Positions 7,562-15,664 of a stretch of DNA of 19,842 nt are shown piece after piece; the first letter of the stretch is position 1, and each line of letters starts with the position of its first letter. Below the pieces are notes generated by a model that saw only the letters and a program-made list of their open reading frames with translations, had not been told where the DNA came from and made no database searches. The translations under genes and the position numbers were made by a program. The stretch covers positions 8,197 through 28,038 of the forward strand of contig JAAUYX010000091.1 of assembly GCA_014804905.1 (NCBI GenBank), read 5' to 3'. Source of the stretch: Desulfovibrio sp. (GTDB taxonomy: Bacteria; Desulfobacterota; Desulfovibrionia; Desulfovibrionales; Desulfovibrionaceae).

Positions 7562-9379
7562 TCATGAAAGCGCGCGATGCGCTTGCCAGTATCTTTTTGC
7601 CAGGGGTTTCTTCAGCCCCAAAATGCAGGCGGCAAACCTGCGCAAAGAGATCGGGACTTTCATGGCAAGGGGGAGCAAGCGATTGAGCTTGTCGAGCACG
7701 GGCCGGGAAAAATGCTGCGGCATCGTTTCTGCAAAGGCATTGACTTTTAAAAGCGATTGCTGATCAAAGTGGGGCATTTCCATTAATAGAAAAAAAAGTA
7801 CCCTCTTTTTATGCGGGCCAGAAACCATGGGACTACATATAGTCATAAGGAGGGTATTCATAATTTTTTGCGGATATTTATTTATAAGATACCTGAGCAA
7901 GCCTATAAATTGTTTTAATGGTAGACTTGCCAGTGTCTGCTCCATCCATAAATCTATAAATTTAGAAATTGAGGCCGGGGTGTCATCATGAGATTTTAGC
8001 TGGTATATGTCTTCGAACGAATCCCGATTACATTCGGCGAGGAGAGCACGTCGCAAAACGAGAAGCCATACTTTAGGATTTATTGACCTTGTTGGTGAAT
8101 CGAGCACGATATTTTGATACCTATATAAATGGCCGAGTGAATATGAGGGGTCTTTCGTAACCTTCGATACAAGTTTCAACATATCCCCGGAAGTCTCACA
8201 GCGTGTATGACCTTTCTCTTTTTTGGGCCATGCGGAATCATCGTCGTTATTAAAAATCCTTTTAACCATATCAGCAAGAAGGACAAAATTTTTACCAAGA
8301 GTGGGCATCTCGCTTTTTTGCTTCCTCTCCAGTAATGCTGTCCAGTATGTTTCCTCAGCGTCCATTTTTTCTAAACAGGGAATAAACTGATTGGGCCGGC
8401 TGATGGTCCACCCCCACTCGTCGCGTCGGGCGGGTATTGCATCCTCGGTGTATACCATACGAATCGCGGGTTTTTTTGCAGTCATACAAAAATTGATAAA
8501 TCCTTTTGAATAATCTGTGATAAAATAGGTTGCGCGGGACAACCAAAATTTATTGTCAATTTGATCATCGATAAATAGGCGCCCATCCTCGGAAAAGAGA
8601 GACTTGATATGTTCTATAACGGGGTGAGAACGATTATAGTGGGGAGGGCTGAGGATAACTATTCCGGAAGGACACCATTTTAAAAAATCTCCTATTATCT
8701 CACTCCAAATTTTCTCATAGAGAGACGAATTAATTAATTGCAAATTTATATGCTTATCTATATCACAAGGATAAATGAGAAGGAGAGGTTGAGAGAGATG
8801 AGACTTACCCTTTAAGCGTTCCTCCATAATCAAATCAATTTTGGGATGACCAGCAATAAGCTGCGTAAAATAAGAATTTTTATGTATTTTATTATTATCA
8901 GGAAATGGACTATAATCAAAATCACTCATCCTTCCACTATCGCTCACAACATAATCATAATAAAAATTTCCGATATCAGGATTCGCTAGTTTTGCGTGGT
9001 GTGGGAGTGACACCAGTTTCGCGTCAGTATAGCGAGCTTGCCGCCAATCGAGACAGTAATCGTTGGATACAAGTACATCTATGAAATTCAGAAAGAGAAA
9101 ATATTTGTGATCATCAAGCTGATAAATATGTTGGTTGCACCCGATTGAGCCATCGGTCGCAATGACCTTCTCCAACATGGGGAGGGCACTTTTTCTAAAA
9201 AAGAAGACGACAGGGACTTCCCGTGAGAGCAACTCCTGGCGAAGCCGCCAGAGCACATCCGCATTCTGGTGCGGAAAACCCGTCGCCCACATTCCCACGA
9301 CTTTTTCGGGATACTTGGGCCAGAGAGCAGCACATTTGGCGGGGCTGTCGAGTACCGGCAGGTCGGGGACTATGAACAT
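7562..9379 (-). CDS. TagB/TagF-like surface transferase, copy 2, intact
   Basis: A 605-aa soluble or membrane-associated protein without signal peptide. A conserved N-terminal part has V-V-G-M-W-A-T-G (27-34) and P-V-V-F-F-F (56-61). LPHHAK (125-130) sits where CDP-glycerol transferases carry their His-Gly site, followed by GHPKIDL (177-183). F-I-T-D-Y-S (286-291) with F-I-N-F-C-M-T-A-K-K-P is the best match to the TDYS motif of CDP-glycerol glycerophosphotransferases. D-E-W-G-W is at 320-324. A helical C-terminal part ends with L-G-L-K-K-P-L-A-K-R-Y-W. The ATG at 9379 has AGGAG 7 bases upstream. The middle of the gene is clearly AT-rich against GC-rich flanks. Its job is inferred: transfer of a phosphate-containing group, possibly MeOPN, to a surface glycan. 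An ordinary teichoic-acid-like glycerophosphate transferase is the main alternative. Confidence 0.75.
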   Translation of the reverse strand: MFIVPDLPVLDSPAKCAALWPKYPEKVVGMWATGFPHQNADVLWRLRQELLSREVPVVFFFRKSALPMLEKVIATDGSIGCNQHIYQLDDHKYFLFLNFIDVLVSNDYCLDWRQARYTDAKLVSLPHHAKLANPDIGNFYYDYVVSDSGRMSDFDYSPFPDNNKIHKNSYFTQLIAGHPKIDLIMEERLKGKSHLSQPLLLIYPCDIDKHINLQLINSSLYEKIWSEIIGDFLKWCPSGIVILSPPHYNRSHPVIEHIKSLFSEDGRLFIDDQIDNKFWLSRATYFITDYSKGFINFCMTAKKPAIRMVYTEDAIPARRDEWGWTISRPNQFIPCLEKMDAEETYWTALLERKQKSEMPTLGKNFVLLADMVKRIFNNDDDSAWPKKEKGHTRCETSGDMLKLVSKVTKDPSYSLGHLYRYQNIVLDSPTRSINPKVWLLVLRRALLAECNRDSFEDIYQLKSHDDTPASISKFIDLWMEQTLASLPLKQFIGLLRYLINKYPQKIMNTLLMTICSPMVSGPHKKRVLFFLLMEMPHFDQQSLLKVNAFAETMPQHFSRPVLDKLNRLLPLAMKVPISLRRFAACILGLKKPLAKRYWQAHRALS

Positions 9380-9605
9380 GTGGGTCTCCTAATACTGTTA
9401 GGCTGGTGGTAACAACTTCAACGAGTTATGAAAAGTGTCTTCGGATGTGAGCATAATGCGCTGCAGCAAACCAGCACACCGCCACATAATGTACCGCTTG
9501 CGCGATGGCAACGCGGGAAAACGTCATTATGAACTGTACCACACGCAAGCAAGCCGATTCACGGGGAGGCACATCCACATCCGGCAACTCCTCTGGCATT
9601 TGCGC
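9380..9605. repeat. spacer between copies 2 and 3, homologous to 7337-7561
   Basis: These 226 bases hold no gene I can support. They share several short blocks in the same order with the spacer at 7337-7561, which shows that the tandem unit includes non-coding flank. The ribosome binding site for copy 2 lies at its left end. Confidence 0.6.
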
Positions 9606-11447
9606 TCATGAAAGCGAGCGATGCGCATGCCAGTATTTTTTTGCCAAAGGTTTCTTCAGCCCGAGAAGGGCGCCGGTGAATCTGCGCAATGCAAGCGGTA
9701 CCTTCATGACCGCTGGCAAAAAGCGATTGATTTTGCCAAGGACAGGGCGCGAAAAATACTGTGGCATCCTTTCCGCAAGCTCGTTGACCTTACGGATCGC
9801 TTGCAGGTCGGCGTGCGGCATTTCCATTAATAGGAAGAAGAGGGCCCGCTTTTTGTGATGCCCGGAAATACGGTTGGAGGTTATCGTTATCAGCAAAGAT
9901 TTTGTGGTCTGGTGTGCGTAGTGACGCATAAGATGACGCAGAAGCCCTACAGTTTGTTTAAATGGTAGCATTTTAATTACATTATCTAACCATTGACTTA
10001 GAAACCTGGCAAGATAATCAGGAGATTCCGTTTTATATAATTGAAAATATGCATTGAAAGATTCTCGTTCACAATCAGCTAAAAGTGCATATCTTAAGCA
10101 GAGTAGCCATATTCTTGGATCCTCTCGGACACCTGTAAATTTGCGTATCGTCATAACCCAATCATTTATATAGTGCAGATAATTTGGAGTCATTCGAATC
10201 AATTTAGGCATTTGCTTCAGCATATCCCGTTCATTCTGGCAGAGGGTATGACCCTTATCCATCCTGAGCCATTCTGGATCATCGTCATTATTGAAAATAC
10301 GTTTAATCATACCGGCAAGCAGGACAAAATTTCGTCCAAGAGTTGGCATTTCACGTTCCTGCTTTTCACGCAAAGCTTCGGTCCAGTATTGTGCCTCCTT
10401 GTTCATTTCTTCCAAAAGGGGGATAAGCTGCTCAGGCCTGCTGATAGTCCAGCCCCATTCATCCCGTTTGGGTTCTTCTGTCTCTTTCTTCCATATCATC
10501 TGTATAGCCGGCCTTTTGGCTGTCAGGCAAAAATTGACTAAGCCCCCTGAATAATCAGTAATAAAATAACTGGCACGGGATATCCAAAACTTATTATCAT
10601 CTTCCGTGTCAAGAAAAAAACGTCCATTATCCATAAATTTATTAGCAATCCGTTCCGCAAGTACCTCATTTCTACTTAAAATAGGCGGTCGATAAACAAC
10701 AATACCGGATTTACTCCAGTTAAGATAGGCTGAAATAATGTTGCTCCATATATCTACATACGCTTCCTGGCTGATATTTTGAAACCTCATACTCATATCA
10801 AGATAATTAGGGTACAGTAAAAGAACAGGTGGAGCAGGGAAGCATGTATTTTTCGCCCGCTCCTCTACAATCAAATCAATTTTGGAGTGGCCGGCTGCAA
10901 GTAACGTAAAATGAGGGTTCCTATGTATTTTAATACTATCGGGTATACCACTGTAATCAAAATCTGATAGAGTTGGAATATCACTGGCAAAATAATCATA
11001 ATAGTAGTTCGCCCCATAGGGTGTTGGATTTTTTGCATGATGGTGGAGACCTACCAACTTCGCATTAATATGCCGTGACTCCTCCAGCCCCACACAATAG
11101 TCATTTGTCACCAATACTTCTACAAAATTCAACAAGCGAAACAATTTGGCATCATCGAGTTGATAAATATTATTTTCACTATGAGAGTGAGAATGTATGT
11201 GAGAAGATGTAGATGATGTGCCACCTGCTATGACCCTGCTCAGCATAGTTCTGGCGCTTTCCTTAAAAAAGAAAACAACTGGAATATCCAGTTTGAGCAG
11301 TTCCTCGCGAAGACGCCAAAGCACATCAACATTCTGACGCGGGCTCCCCGTCGCCCACATTCCTACAACCTTTTGAGGATATTTGGGCCAGAGGGCGACG
11401 CATTTGGCTGCGCTGTCGAGTAACGGGAAATCGGGCAAAGAGGTCAT
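9606..11447 (-). CDS. TagB/TagF-like surface transferase, copy 3, intact
   Basis: A 613-aa paralogue of copies 1 and 2, first gene of the minus-strand array. It carries V-V-G-M-W-A-T-G at 27-34, L-H-H-H-A-K at 134-139, G-H-S-K-I-D-L at 186-192, F-I-T-D-Y-S at 295-300 and D-E-W-G-W further on, with the same C-terminal end. Residues 75-92 form a Ser/His/Thr-rich linker (S-H-I-H-S-H-S-H-S) at the position of the GA tract in copy 1. The ATG at 11447 has GAGGAG about 5 bases upstream, and a near-consensus promoter lies just before it. The C-terminal and N-terminal thirds are most like the other copies, the middle diverges. Different acceptor sugars or positions among the copies would fit, but this is inference. 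Confidence 0.75.
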   Translation of the reverse strand: MTSLPDFPLLDSAAKCVALWPKYPQKVVGMWATGSPRQNVDVLWRLREELLKLDIPVVFFFKESARTMLSRVIAGGTSSTSSHIHSHSHSENNIYQLDDAKLFRLLNFVEVLVTNDYCVGLEESRHINAKLVGLHHHAKNPTPYGANYYYDYFASDIPTLSDFDYSGIPDSIKIHRNPHFTLLAAGHSKIDLIVEERAKNTCFPAPPVLLLYPNYLDMSMRFQNISQEAYVDIWSNIISAYLNWSKSGIVVYRPPILSRNEVLAERIANKFMDNGRFFLDTEDDNKFWISRASYFITDYSGGLVNFCLTAKRPAIQMIWKKETEEPKRDEWGWTISRPEQLIPLLEEMNKEAQYWTEALREKQEREMPTLGRNFVLLAGMIKRIFNNDDDPEWLRMDKGHTLCQNERDMLKQMPKLIRMTPNYLHYINDWVMTIRKFTGVREDPRIWLLCLRYALLADCERESFNAYFQLYKTESPDYLARFLSQWLDNVIKMLPFKQTVGLLRHLMRHYAHQTTKSLLITITSNRISGHHKKRALFFLLMEMPHADLQAIRKVNELAERMPQYFSRPVLGKINRFLPAVMKVPLALRRFTGALLGLKKPLAKKYWHAHRSLS

Positions 11448-11488
11448 GCCGTCTCCTCGCGCTGGCGCACGGTTCCAAGAGTAGACTT

Positions 11489-11517
11489 TTCATAAAATGC
11501 TCAATAACATATGTCAA
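11489..11517 (-). promoter_or_regulatory. strong sigma70 promoter for the transferase array
   Basis: On the minus strand a perfect TTGACA (11512-11517) is followed by a 17-base spacer and TATGAA (11489-11494, 4 of 6). The start of transcription would fall about 35 bases before the copy 3 ATG, leaving a short leader with the GAGGAG site. Confidence 0.7.
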
Positions 11518-11667
11518 CGCAAGCGGACTGTCAATGTGCGTGGGACGGGTATCAGAGGTGGCGCAACATACAAAAACTCTATGACTTTCTTGCTCTCCCC
11601 GGATAATTATTTGGGCAGGCTCCGCCAAGCAATTCCCCTTGCCGAAAGTCATTATCCTGCGCGATGT

Positions 11668-11696
11668 TTGCAAACCTTCCAGCTCTATGCTAGACT
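11668..11696 (+). promoter_or_regulatory. candidate promoter for the phosphoramidate operon
   Basis: TTGCAA (11668-11673), a 17-base spacer and TAGACT (11691-11696), each matching consensus at 4 of 6 bases, lie about 140 bases before the first gene of the operon. Confidence 0.35.
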
Positions 11697-11838
11697 AACA
11701 CACTTCCTGCGGCCGTGATGCAGGTGTCCGCTTCACCCGCATTCTGAGAAAATCACGCTTGGGGCAGGATATGACATTGTCGCGAACTTCCCTATTGTTA
11801 CCACTATCCTCCCCCCTGAGCTGGATGCCCGGACCGCA

Positions 11839-14217
11839 GTGAGCGCCCAAAACTTCTGTTTTTCATCCAAAGCCGACACCCTTGCCGCACTCTCCCGTTG
11901 GCCGGACCTGCATATCCCTGCGGTGTTCGCCTTCACCGTTGCGCAGTGGCGCGCCGATACAGGCGGGATGCAGGATGGTGCCATGGCAGCACTTGCGCCT
12001 AACGGTCTCTTGCGCGTGGCTGTGCGCTCTTCCTGCCGCCACGAGGATTCGGCCGAGACCTCCGGGGCAGGGGCTTTCCTGTCCGTACTGGATGTGCCGC
12101 TGGAGGACGCGACGGCCTTTTCTGTAGCTGTGAACAGGGTCATCGCCTCCTATGGCGACGCCGCCCCTGATGACCAGGTGCTCGTTCAGCCCATGATTCG
12201 GGAGGCCGCCGTCACCGGCGTCATCATGACCCGCGCCCTCGCCGACGGCGCGCCTTGGTATGTCATCAATTATGACGATGAATCGGGCCAGACCGACACC
12301 GTGACCGGCGGCACCCATGTAGGCAAGACGGTCTATGTCTATCGGGAGGCACAGGAGGAGGATTTCGACTCGCCCCGCCTCGCCGCCTTCGTGGCGTTGG
12401 CGCGCCGTCTGGAGGCCCTTTGCGGCACGGACGCGCTTGACATCGAGTTCTGCCTCGACAAGGAGAATATCCTCCACCTCTTGCAGGTGCGACCCATCTG
12501 CGCGGTTGCCCGGTGGCCCGACTCCATTCCCGCGGCGCGCATCGGCCGTGTGGCCGACTTCGTGGCCGCGCGCACGGGGCCGTGTCCCGGCCTTTTCGGG
12601 CAGCGTTCCATCCTCGGCGTCATGCCGGACTGGAACCCGGCGGAAATGATCGGCATCCTGCCCAGGCCGCTGGCCGCTTCCCTCTACCGCAATCTCATCA
12701 CGAGCCGCGTCTGGTCCAAGGCGCGGGAGCGCATGGGTTACCGCGCGCTGCCGCCCACGGAGCTCATGCCGCTCATCTTCGGGCGCCCTTACATCGACGT
12801 GCGCGCGAGCTTCAATTCCTTCCTGCCCGCCGGGCTGGACGCGGCCACCTGCGAGATTCTCGTGGACGCATGGCTGGAGCGGCTGGAGGCCAATCCCCAG
12901 TTCCATGACAAGATCGAGTTCGAGGTCGCCCAGACCGCCCTTGACTTCAGCTTTGACGCCACGCTCGACGCTCGCTATCCCGGCCTGCTCACGCCACGCC
13001 GCCGGGAGGATTTTCGCTGCGCCCTCACCCGGCTCACCGCCTCCTGCCTTGACCTTTCCCCTTCTGGAACGCTGGCTGGCGCGCTGGAGGCCGTGGCAGA
13101 GCTGCACCGCCGCCAGGCTGCCCGCCCCCTGGTGACGTCTGACGACCCCGGACGGCTTGAGGACCTCGCTTCGCTCCTGGACGAGTGTCGCAAGTACGGC
13201 ACACTGCCTTTCTCCATCCTCGCGCGACACGCCTTCATCGCCGAAAGCCTGCTACGCTCGGCGGTGACGGCCGGGGCGCTCGCGTCGGAACGTGTACAGG
13301 CTTTCAAGGGCAGCATTCGCACCATCTCGGGCGAGCTTTCCGGGGAATTTCAGGAGGTCTGCGAGGGCACGCGCGACGCGACTTCCTTTCTGCGCAAGTA
13401 CGGGCATCTCAGGCCCGGAAGCTACGACATCCTTTCCCCCCGTTACCTCGACAGGCCCGACATCTTCGGGGAGCGTGCCCGCGCCCCCCGGCCCGAGCCG
13501 GGCGCGCCCTTTGCGCTCACCCAGGCCGAGCGCCGCGGCCTCGAAGCCCTGCTGCACGGGGCAGGCCTTCCCGGCAGCCCGGAAGAATTGATGGAATATG
13601 CGCGCCGGGCCATCGCGGGCCGTGAACACGCCAAGTTCATCTTCAGCCGCAATCTTTCGGACGTACTCGAAATTATAGCCTTTTTTGCCGAAAAGGCTGG
13701 CCTTGACCGCGAGGCCGCATCCTTCCTCGAGATACAGTCCCTGCTTGACTGGACCACCAGTGCCCAGCCCGAAACCGCACATGAGCATTTCAGCCGCCTT
13801 GTGGCGGCCAACCGCGAACTTTTGGCCCGCGCCTCCGGCCTCAAGCTCGGCTACCTCATCCGCTCGGTGCGCGATGTCTATGTGGCGCCGCAGCATCGTG
13901 CAGCGCCCAATTTCGTGGGCAGCGGCGAAGCGCTGGCCCCGGTGGCGCGCCTCTTTGCGGGCAGCCCCTGCGATGTGGACCTTGCGGGCAAGATCGTCTG
14001 CATCGAAAACGCGGACCCCGGCTTTGACTGGATTTTCACCCGCAATATTGCGGGCCTCGTGACGCGCTTCGGGGGCGCCAATTCGCACATGGCCATCCGC
14101 TGCGCGGAATATGGGTTGCCTGCCGCCATTGGCGCCGGGGAACGGCTCTTCGACATGGCGCAGGCTGCGGAGACGCTTTACCTCAAGCCTGCGGCGGCCA
14201 TTCTGGAGGCGCGCTGA
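11839..14217 (+). CDS. L-glutamine kinase-like PEP-synthase-family protein (Cj1418-like)
   Basis: A 792-aa protein built like PEP synthase or pyruvate phosphate dikinase. An N-terminal ATP-binding domain has V-A-V-R-S-S at 60-65 followed by E-D-S-A-E-T-S-G, and D-I-E-F-C at 201-205 before L-Q-V-R-P-I at 215-220. The C-terminal swivelling domain has G-G-A-N-S-H-M-A-I, with His750 as the likely phosphohistidine. The C-terminal PEP/pyruvate barrel of true PEP synthase is missing; a long central domain takes the space. That is the architecture of C. jejuni Cj1418, which phosphorylates the amide nitrogen of L-glutamine with ATP, giving AMP and phosphate. The four genes downstream match its pathway partners. 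The GTG at 11839 is chosen because family members begin just before F-x-x-K-A-D-T-L; its ribosome binding site is weak. Alternative: another PPDK-like antibiotic or metabolite kinase. Confidence 0.85.
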   Translation: MSAQNFCFSSKADTLAALSRWPDLHIPAVFAFTVAQWRADTGGMQDGAMAALAPNGLLRVAVRSSCRHEDSAETSGAGAFLSVLDVPLEDATAFSVAVNRVIASYGDAAPDDQVLVQPMIREAAVTGVIMTRALADGAPWYVINYDDESGQTDTVTGGTHVGKTVYVYREAQEEDFDSPRLAAFVALARRLEALCGTDALDIEFCLDKENILHLLQVRPICAVARWPDSIPAARIGRVADFVAARTGPCPGLFGQRSILGVMPDWNPAEMIGILPRPLAASLYRNLITSRVWSKARERMGYRALPPTELMPLIFGRPYIDVRASFNSFLPAGLDAATCEILVDAWLERLEANPQFHDKIEFEVAQTALDFSFDATLDARYPGLLTPRRREDFRCALTRLTASCLDLSPSGTLAGALEAVAELHRRQAARPLVTSDDPGRLEDLASLLDECRKYGTLPFSILARHAFIAESLLRSAVTAGALASERVQAFKGSIRTISGELSGEFQEVCEGTRDATSFLRKYGHLRPGSYDILSPRYLDRPDIFGERARAPRPEPGAPFALTQAERRGLEALLHGAGLPGSPEELMEYARRAIAGREHAKFIFSRNLSDVLEIIAFFAEKAGLDREAASFLEIQSLLDWTTSAQPETAHEHFSRLVAANRELLARASGLKLGYLIRSVRDVYVAPQHRAAPNFVGSGEALAPVARLFAGSPCDVDLAGKIVCIENADPGFDWIFTRNIAGLVTRFGGANSHMAIRCAEYGLPAAIGAGERLFDMAQAAETLYLKPAAAILEAR

Positions 14218-14876
14218 TGCTCGGCATCACCATGCGCGTCATGCGCCATGCCTATCCCGGCGGCGACGTGGAGGAGCGCGACGCCCTCGCGCGCGACTGG
14301 CCCCGCTTCCTCGGCAGGGTCTTTCCGCGTGAAGCCCTGCTCTATCTCCCCAACATCGGCGCGAAAATTACGGTATTTGCCGCCGGGCCGGACCTCGGCG
14401 CCCTCATCTTTTCCGGCGGTGAGGACTGGGGCCTCGTGCCCGCCCGCGACGCCACTGAGGCGGCGCTCTTCGCCCGGGCGCTGGAGACAGGCCTTCCCGT
14501 TTTCGGAGTCTGCCGGGGCGCGCAGGTCATCAACAGGCTCATGGGCGGGCGCCTTGCGGATTGCACGGGACACGTGGCCACGCGGCATCCGCTTCACCTC
14601 ACGCGGCCCGTGGCCGGAAGCGCGCGCCACGAGGTAAATTCCTTCCATGCCGGTGCCATCCGGGCCGACGGGCTTGCGCCGGGCCTTACGGCCTTTGCCG
14701 TGGCCCCGGACGGCACGGTGGAAGGCTTCTTCGGCGCGAGGGGGCGCATCATCGGCGTCATGTGGCATCCCGAGCGGGAAAAGGAGGCCGCCCCCCTGGA
14801 CATGGCGCTCCTGCGCGCATGGCTGGCGGGTGAAGCGCGGGCGCTGTTGCAGGCAGGAGTGAATGACCATGAATGA
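14217..14876 (+). CDS. class I glutamine amidotransferase-like hydrolase (Cj1417-like, gamma-glutamyl-CDP-amidate hydrolase)
   Basis: A 219-aa class I glutamine amidotransferase domain standing alone, similar to PuuD-type gamma-glutamyl hydrolases. The nucleophile elbow G-V-C-R-G-A-Q gives Cys99, and W-H-P-E gives His184 and Glu186, so the catalytic triad is complete. In C. jejuni, Cj1417 releases glutamate from CDP-L-glutamine and leaves cytidine diphosphoramidate; the position between the kinase-like and cytidylyltransferase-like genes supports that role here. The ATG at 14217 shares its A with the TGA stop of the preceding gene (TGATG), indicating translational coupling, and the 3' end overlaps the next gene. 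A general gamma-glutamyl-amine hydrolase is the alternative if the context is disregarded. Confidence 0.85.
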   Translation: MLGITMRVMRHAYPGGDVEERDALARDWPRFLGRVFPREALLYLPNIGAKITVFAAGPDLGALIFSGGEDWGLVPARDATEAALFARALETGLPVFGVCRGAQVINRLMGGRLADCTGHVATRHPLHLTRPVAGSARHEVNSFHAGAIRADGLAPGLTAFAVAPDGTVEGFFGARGRIIGVMWHPEREKEAAPLDMALLRAWLAGEARALLQAGVNDHE

Positions 14877-15654
14877 CACGGCAACGGCGGCCGTCATCCT
14901 TGCCGCCGGGCGCGGCTCGCGGATGCTCGGGCTCACGGCCGAGCGGCCCAAGTGCCTTGTGGAGCTGGCCGGCCGACCGCTCCTTCACTGGCAGCTTGGC
15001 GCGCTGCGCGCAGCGGGTATCGGGCGCATCCTCGTCGTGCGCGGCTATGCCGCACAGTGCCTTGAGGGAGACTTCGCCACGGTGGAAAACCCGCGCTGGG
15101 CCGAAACCAACATGGTTTCCTCCCTGCTTTGCGCGGGCGGCTTCGCGCACAAGTTCTTTGCCTCGGGCGGTGAGCGCCTGGTCGTTTCGTATTCCGACAT
15201 CGTCTATCATCCCGAGCATGTGTGCCGTCTGCTGGCCGCCTCGGGGGACATAGCCATCACGTACGACACGGAATGGGAAGCACTGTGGCTGCTTCGCTTC
15301 GAAGATGTGCTCTCGGATGCGGAAACCTTCCGCCAGGAGGACGGCCTTTTGCGGGAAATCGGCGGCAGGCCGACATCGCTGGCGCAGATCCACGGACAAT
15401 ACATGGGCCTTTTGTGCTTCAGCAAGGCCGGCTGGGAGACGCTTGAGGCCGTGTGCGCCGGCCTCGGCCCGCAGGCCGTGGACAAACTGGACATGACAAG
15501 CCTTTTGCGCCTTCTGCTGGCGCAAGGGGCGGAAATCGAGGCCGTCCCCGTGGCGGGGCGCTGGTGCGAGGCCGACAGCGGCACGGACCTCAAAAACTAT
15601 GAAGCGGCGCTCGCCAGCGGGCATTGGTCCCACGACTGGCGCGAGGACGCATAA
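14869..15654 (+). CDS. CTP:phosphoglutamine cytidylyltransferase-like nucleotidyltransferase (Cj1416-like)
   Basis: A 261-aa nucleotidyltransferase of the LicC/sugar-nucleotide type. The nucleotide loop L-A-A-G-R-G-S-R-M is at 11-19, the conserved P-K at 27-28, N-M-V-S-S-L at 81-86 (a LicC hallmark), a metal-binding Asp110 in Y-S-D, and E-A-D-S-G-T-D at 234-240 with the second metal Asp236. LicC enzymes use CTP, which fits Cj1416, the enzyme that joins CTP and L-glutamine phosphate to CDP-L-glutamine. AGGAG at 14855-14859 stands 9 bases before the ATG at 14869 and only 3 before the in-phase ATG at 14863, so I prefer 14869. It overlaps the previous gene by 8 bases. Taken alone the sequence could also be a phosphocholine or sugar-phosphate cytidylyltransferase. 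Confidence 0.85.
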   Translation: MNDTATAAVILAAGRGSRMLGLTAERPKCLVELAGRPLLHWQLGALRAAGIGRILVVRGYAAQCLEGDFATVENPRWAETNMVSSLLCAGGFAHKFFASGGERLVVSYSDIVYHPEHVCRLLAASGDIAITYDTEWEALWLLRFEDVLSDAETFRQEDGLLREIGGRPTSLAQIHGQYMGLLCFSKAGWETLEAVCAGLGPQAVDKLDMTSLLRLLLAQGAEIEAVPVAGRWCEADSGTDLKNYEAALASGHWSHDWREDA

Positions 15655-15664
15655 GGAAAGAGCC

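Larger units (their letters stand above)
5538..11447 (-). repeat. tandem array of three paralogous ~2.05-kb units
   Basis: Gene starts are 2043 and 2068 bases apart (7336, 9379, 11447). Each unit holds one ~1.8-kb gene, and the two spacers (225 and 226 bases) are homologous. The array is AT-richer than both sides, most of all around 8600-9100, which suggests acquisition from elsewhere followed by duplication. Confidence 0.8.
11448..11838. other. divergent intergenic region between transferases and phosphoramidate operon
   Basis: These 391 bases hold no supported gene. They contain the minus-strand promoter at 11489-11517 and a weaker plus-strand candidate at 11668-11696. The remaining sequence, with AT-rich patches, shows no clear operator repeat or terminator. 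The frame of the glutamine-kinase-like gene stays open back to 11719 without an ATG, so part of this region could be coding if a rare start were used. Confidence 0.5.

Noticed and set aside
8471..8477. T7 and A7 runs in copies 2 and 3 as further phase switches
   Set aside because: Runs of seven A or T are common in AT-rich genes, and both genes are intact; nothing indicates switching there.
11863..13230. Minus-strand 455-aa open frame over the glutamine-kinase-like gene
   Set aside because: It is the shadow of a strong coding frame with ATP-grasp motifs; no ribosome binding site or family resemblance.
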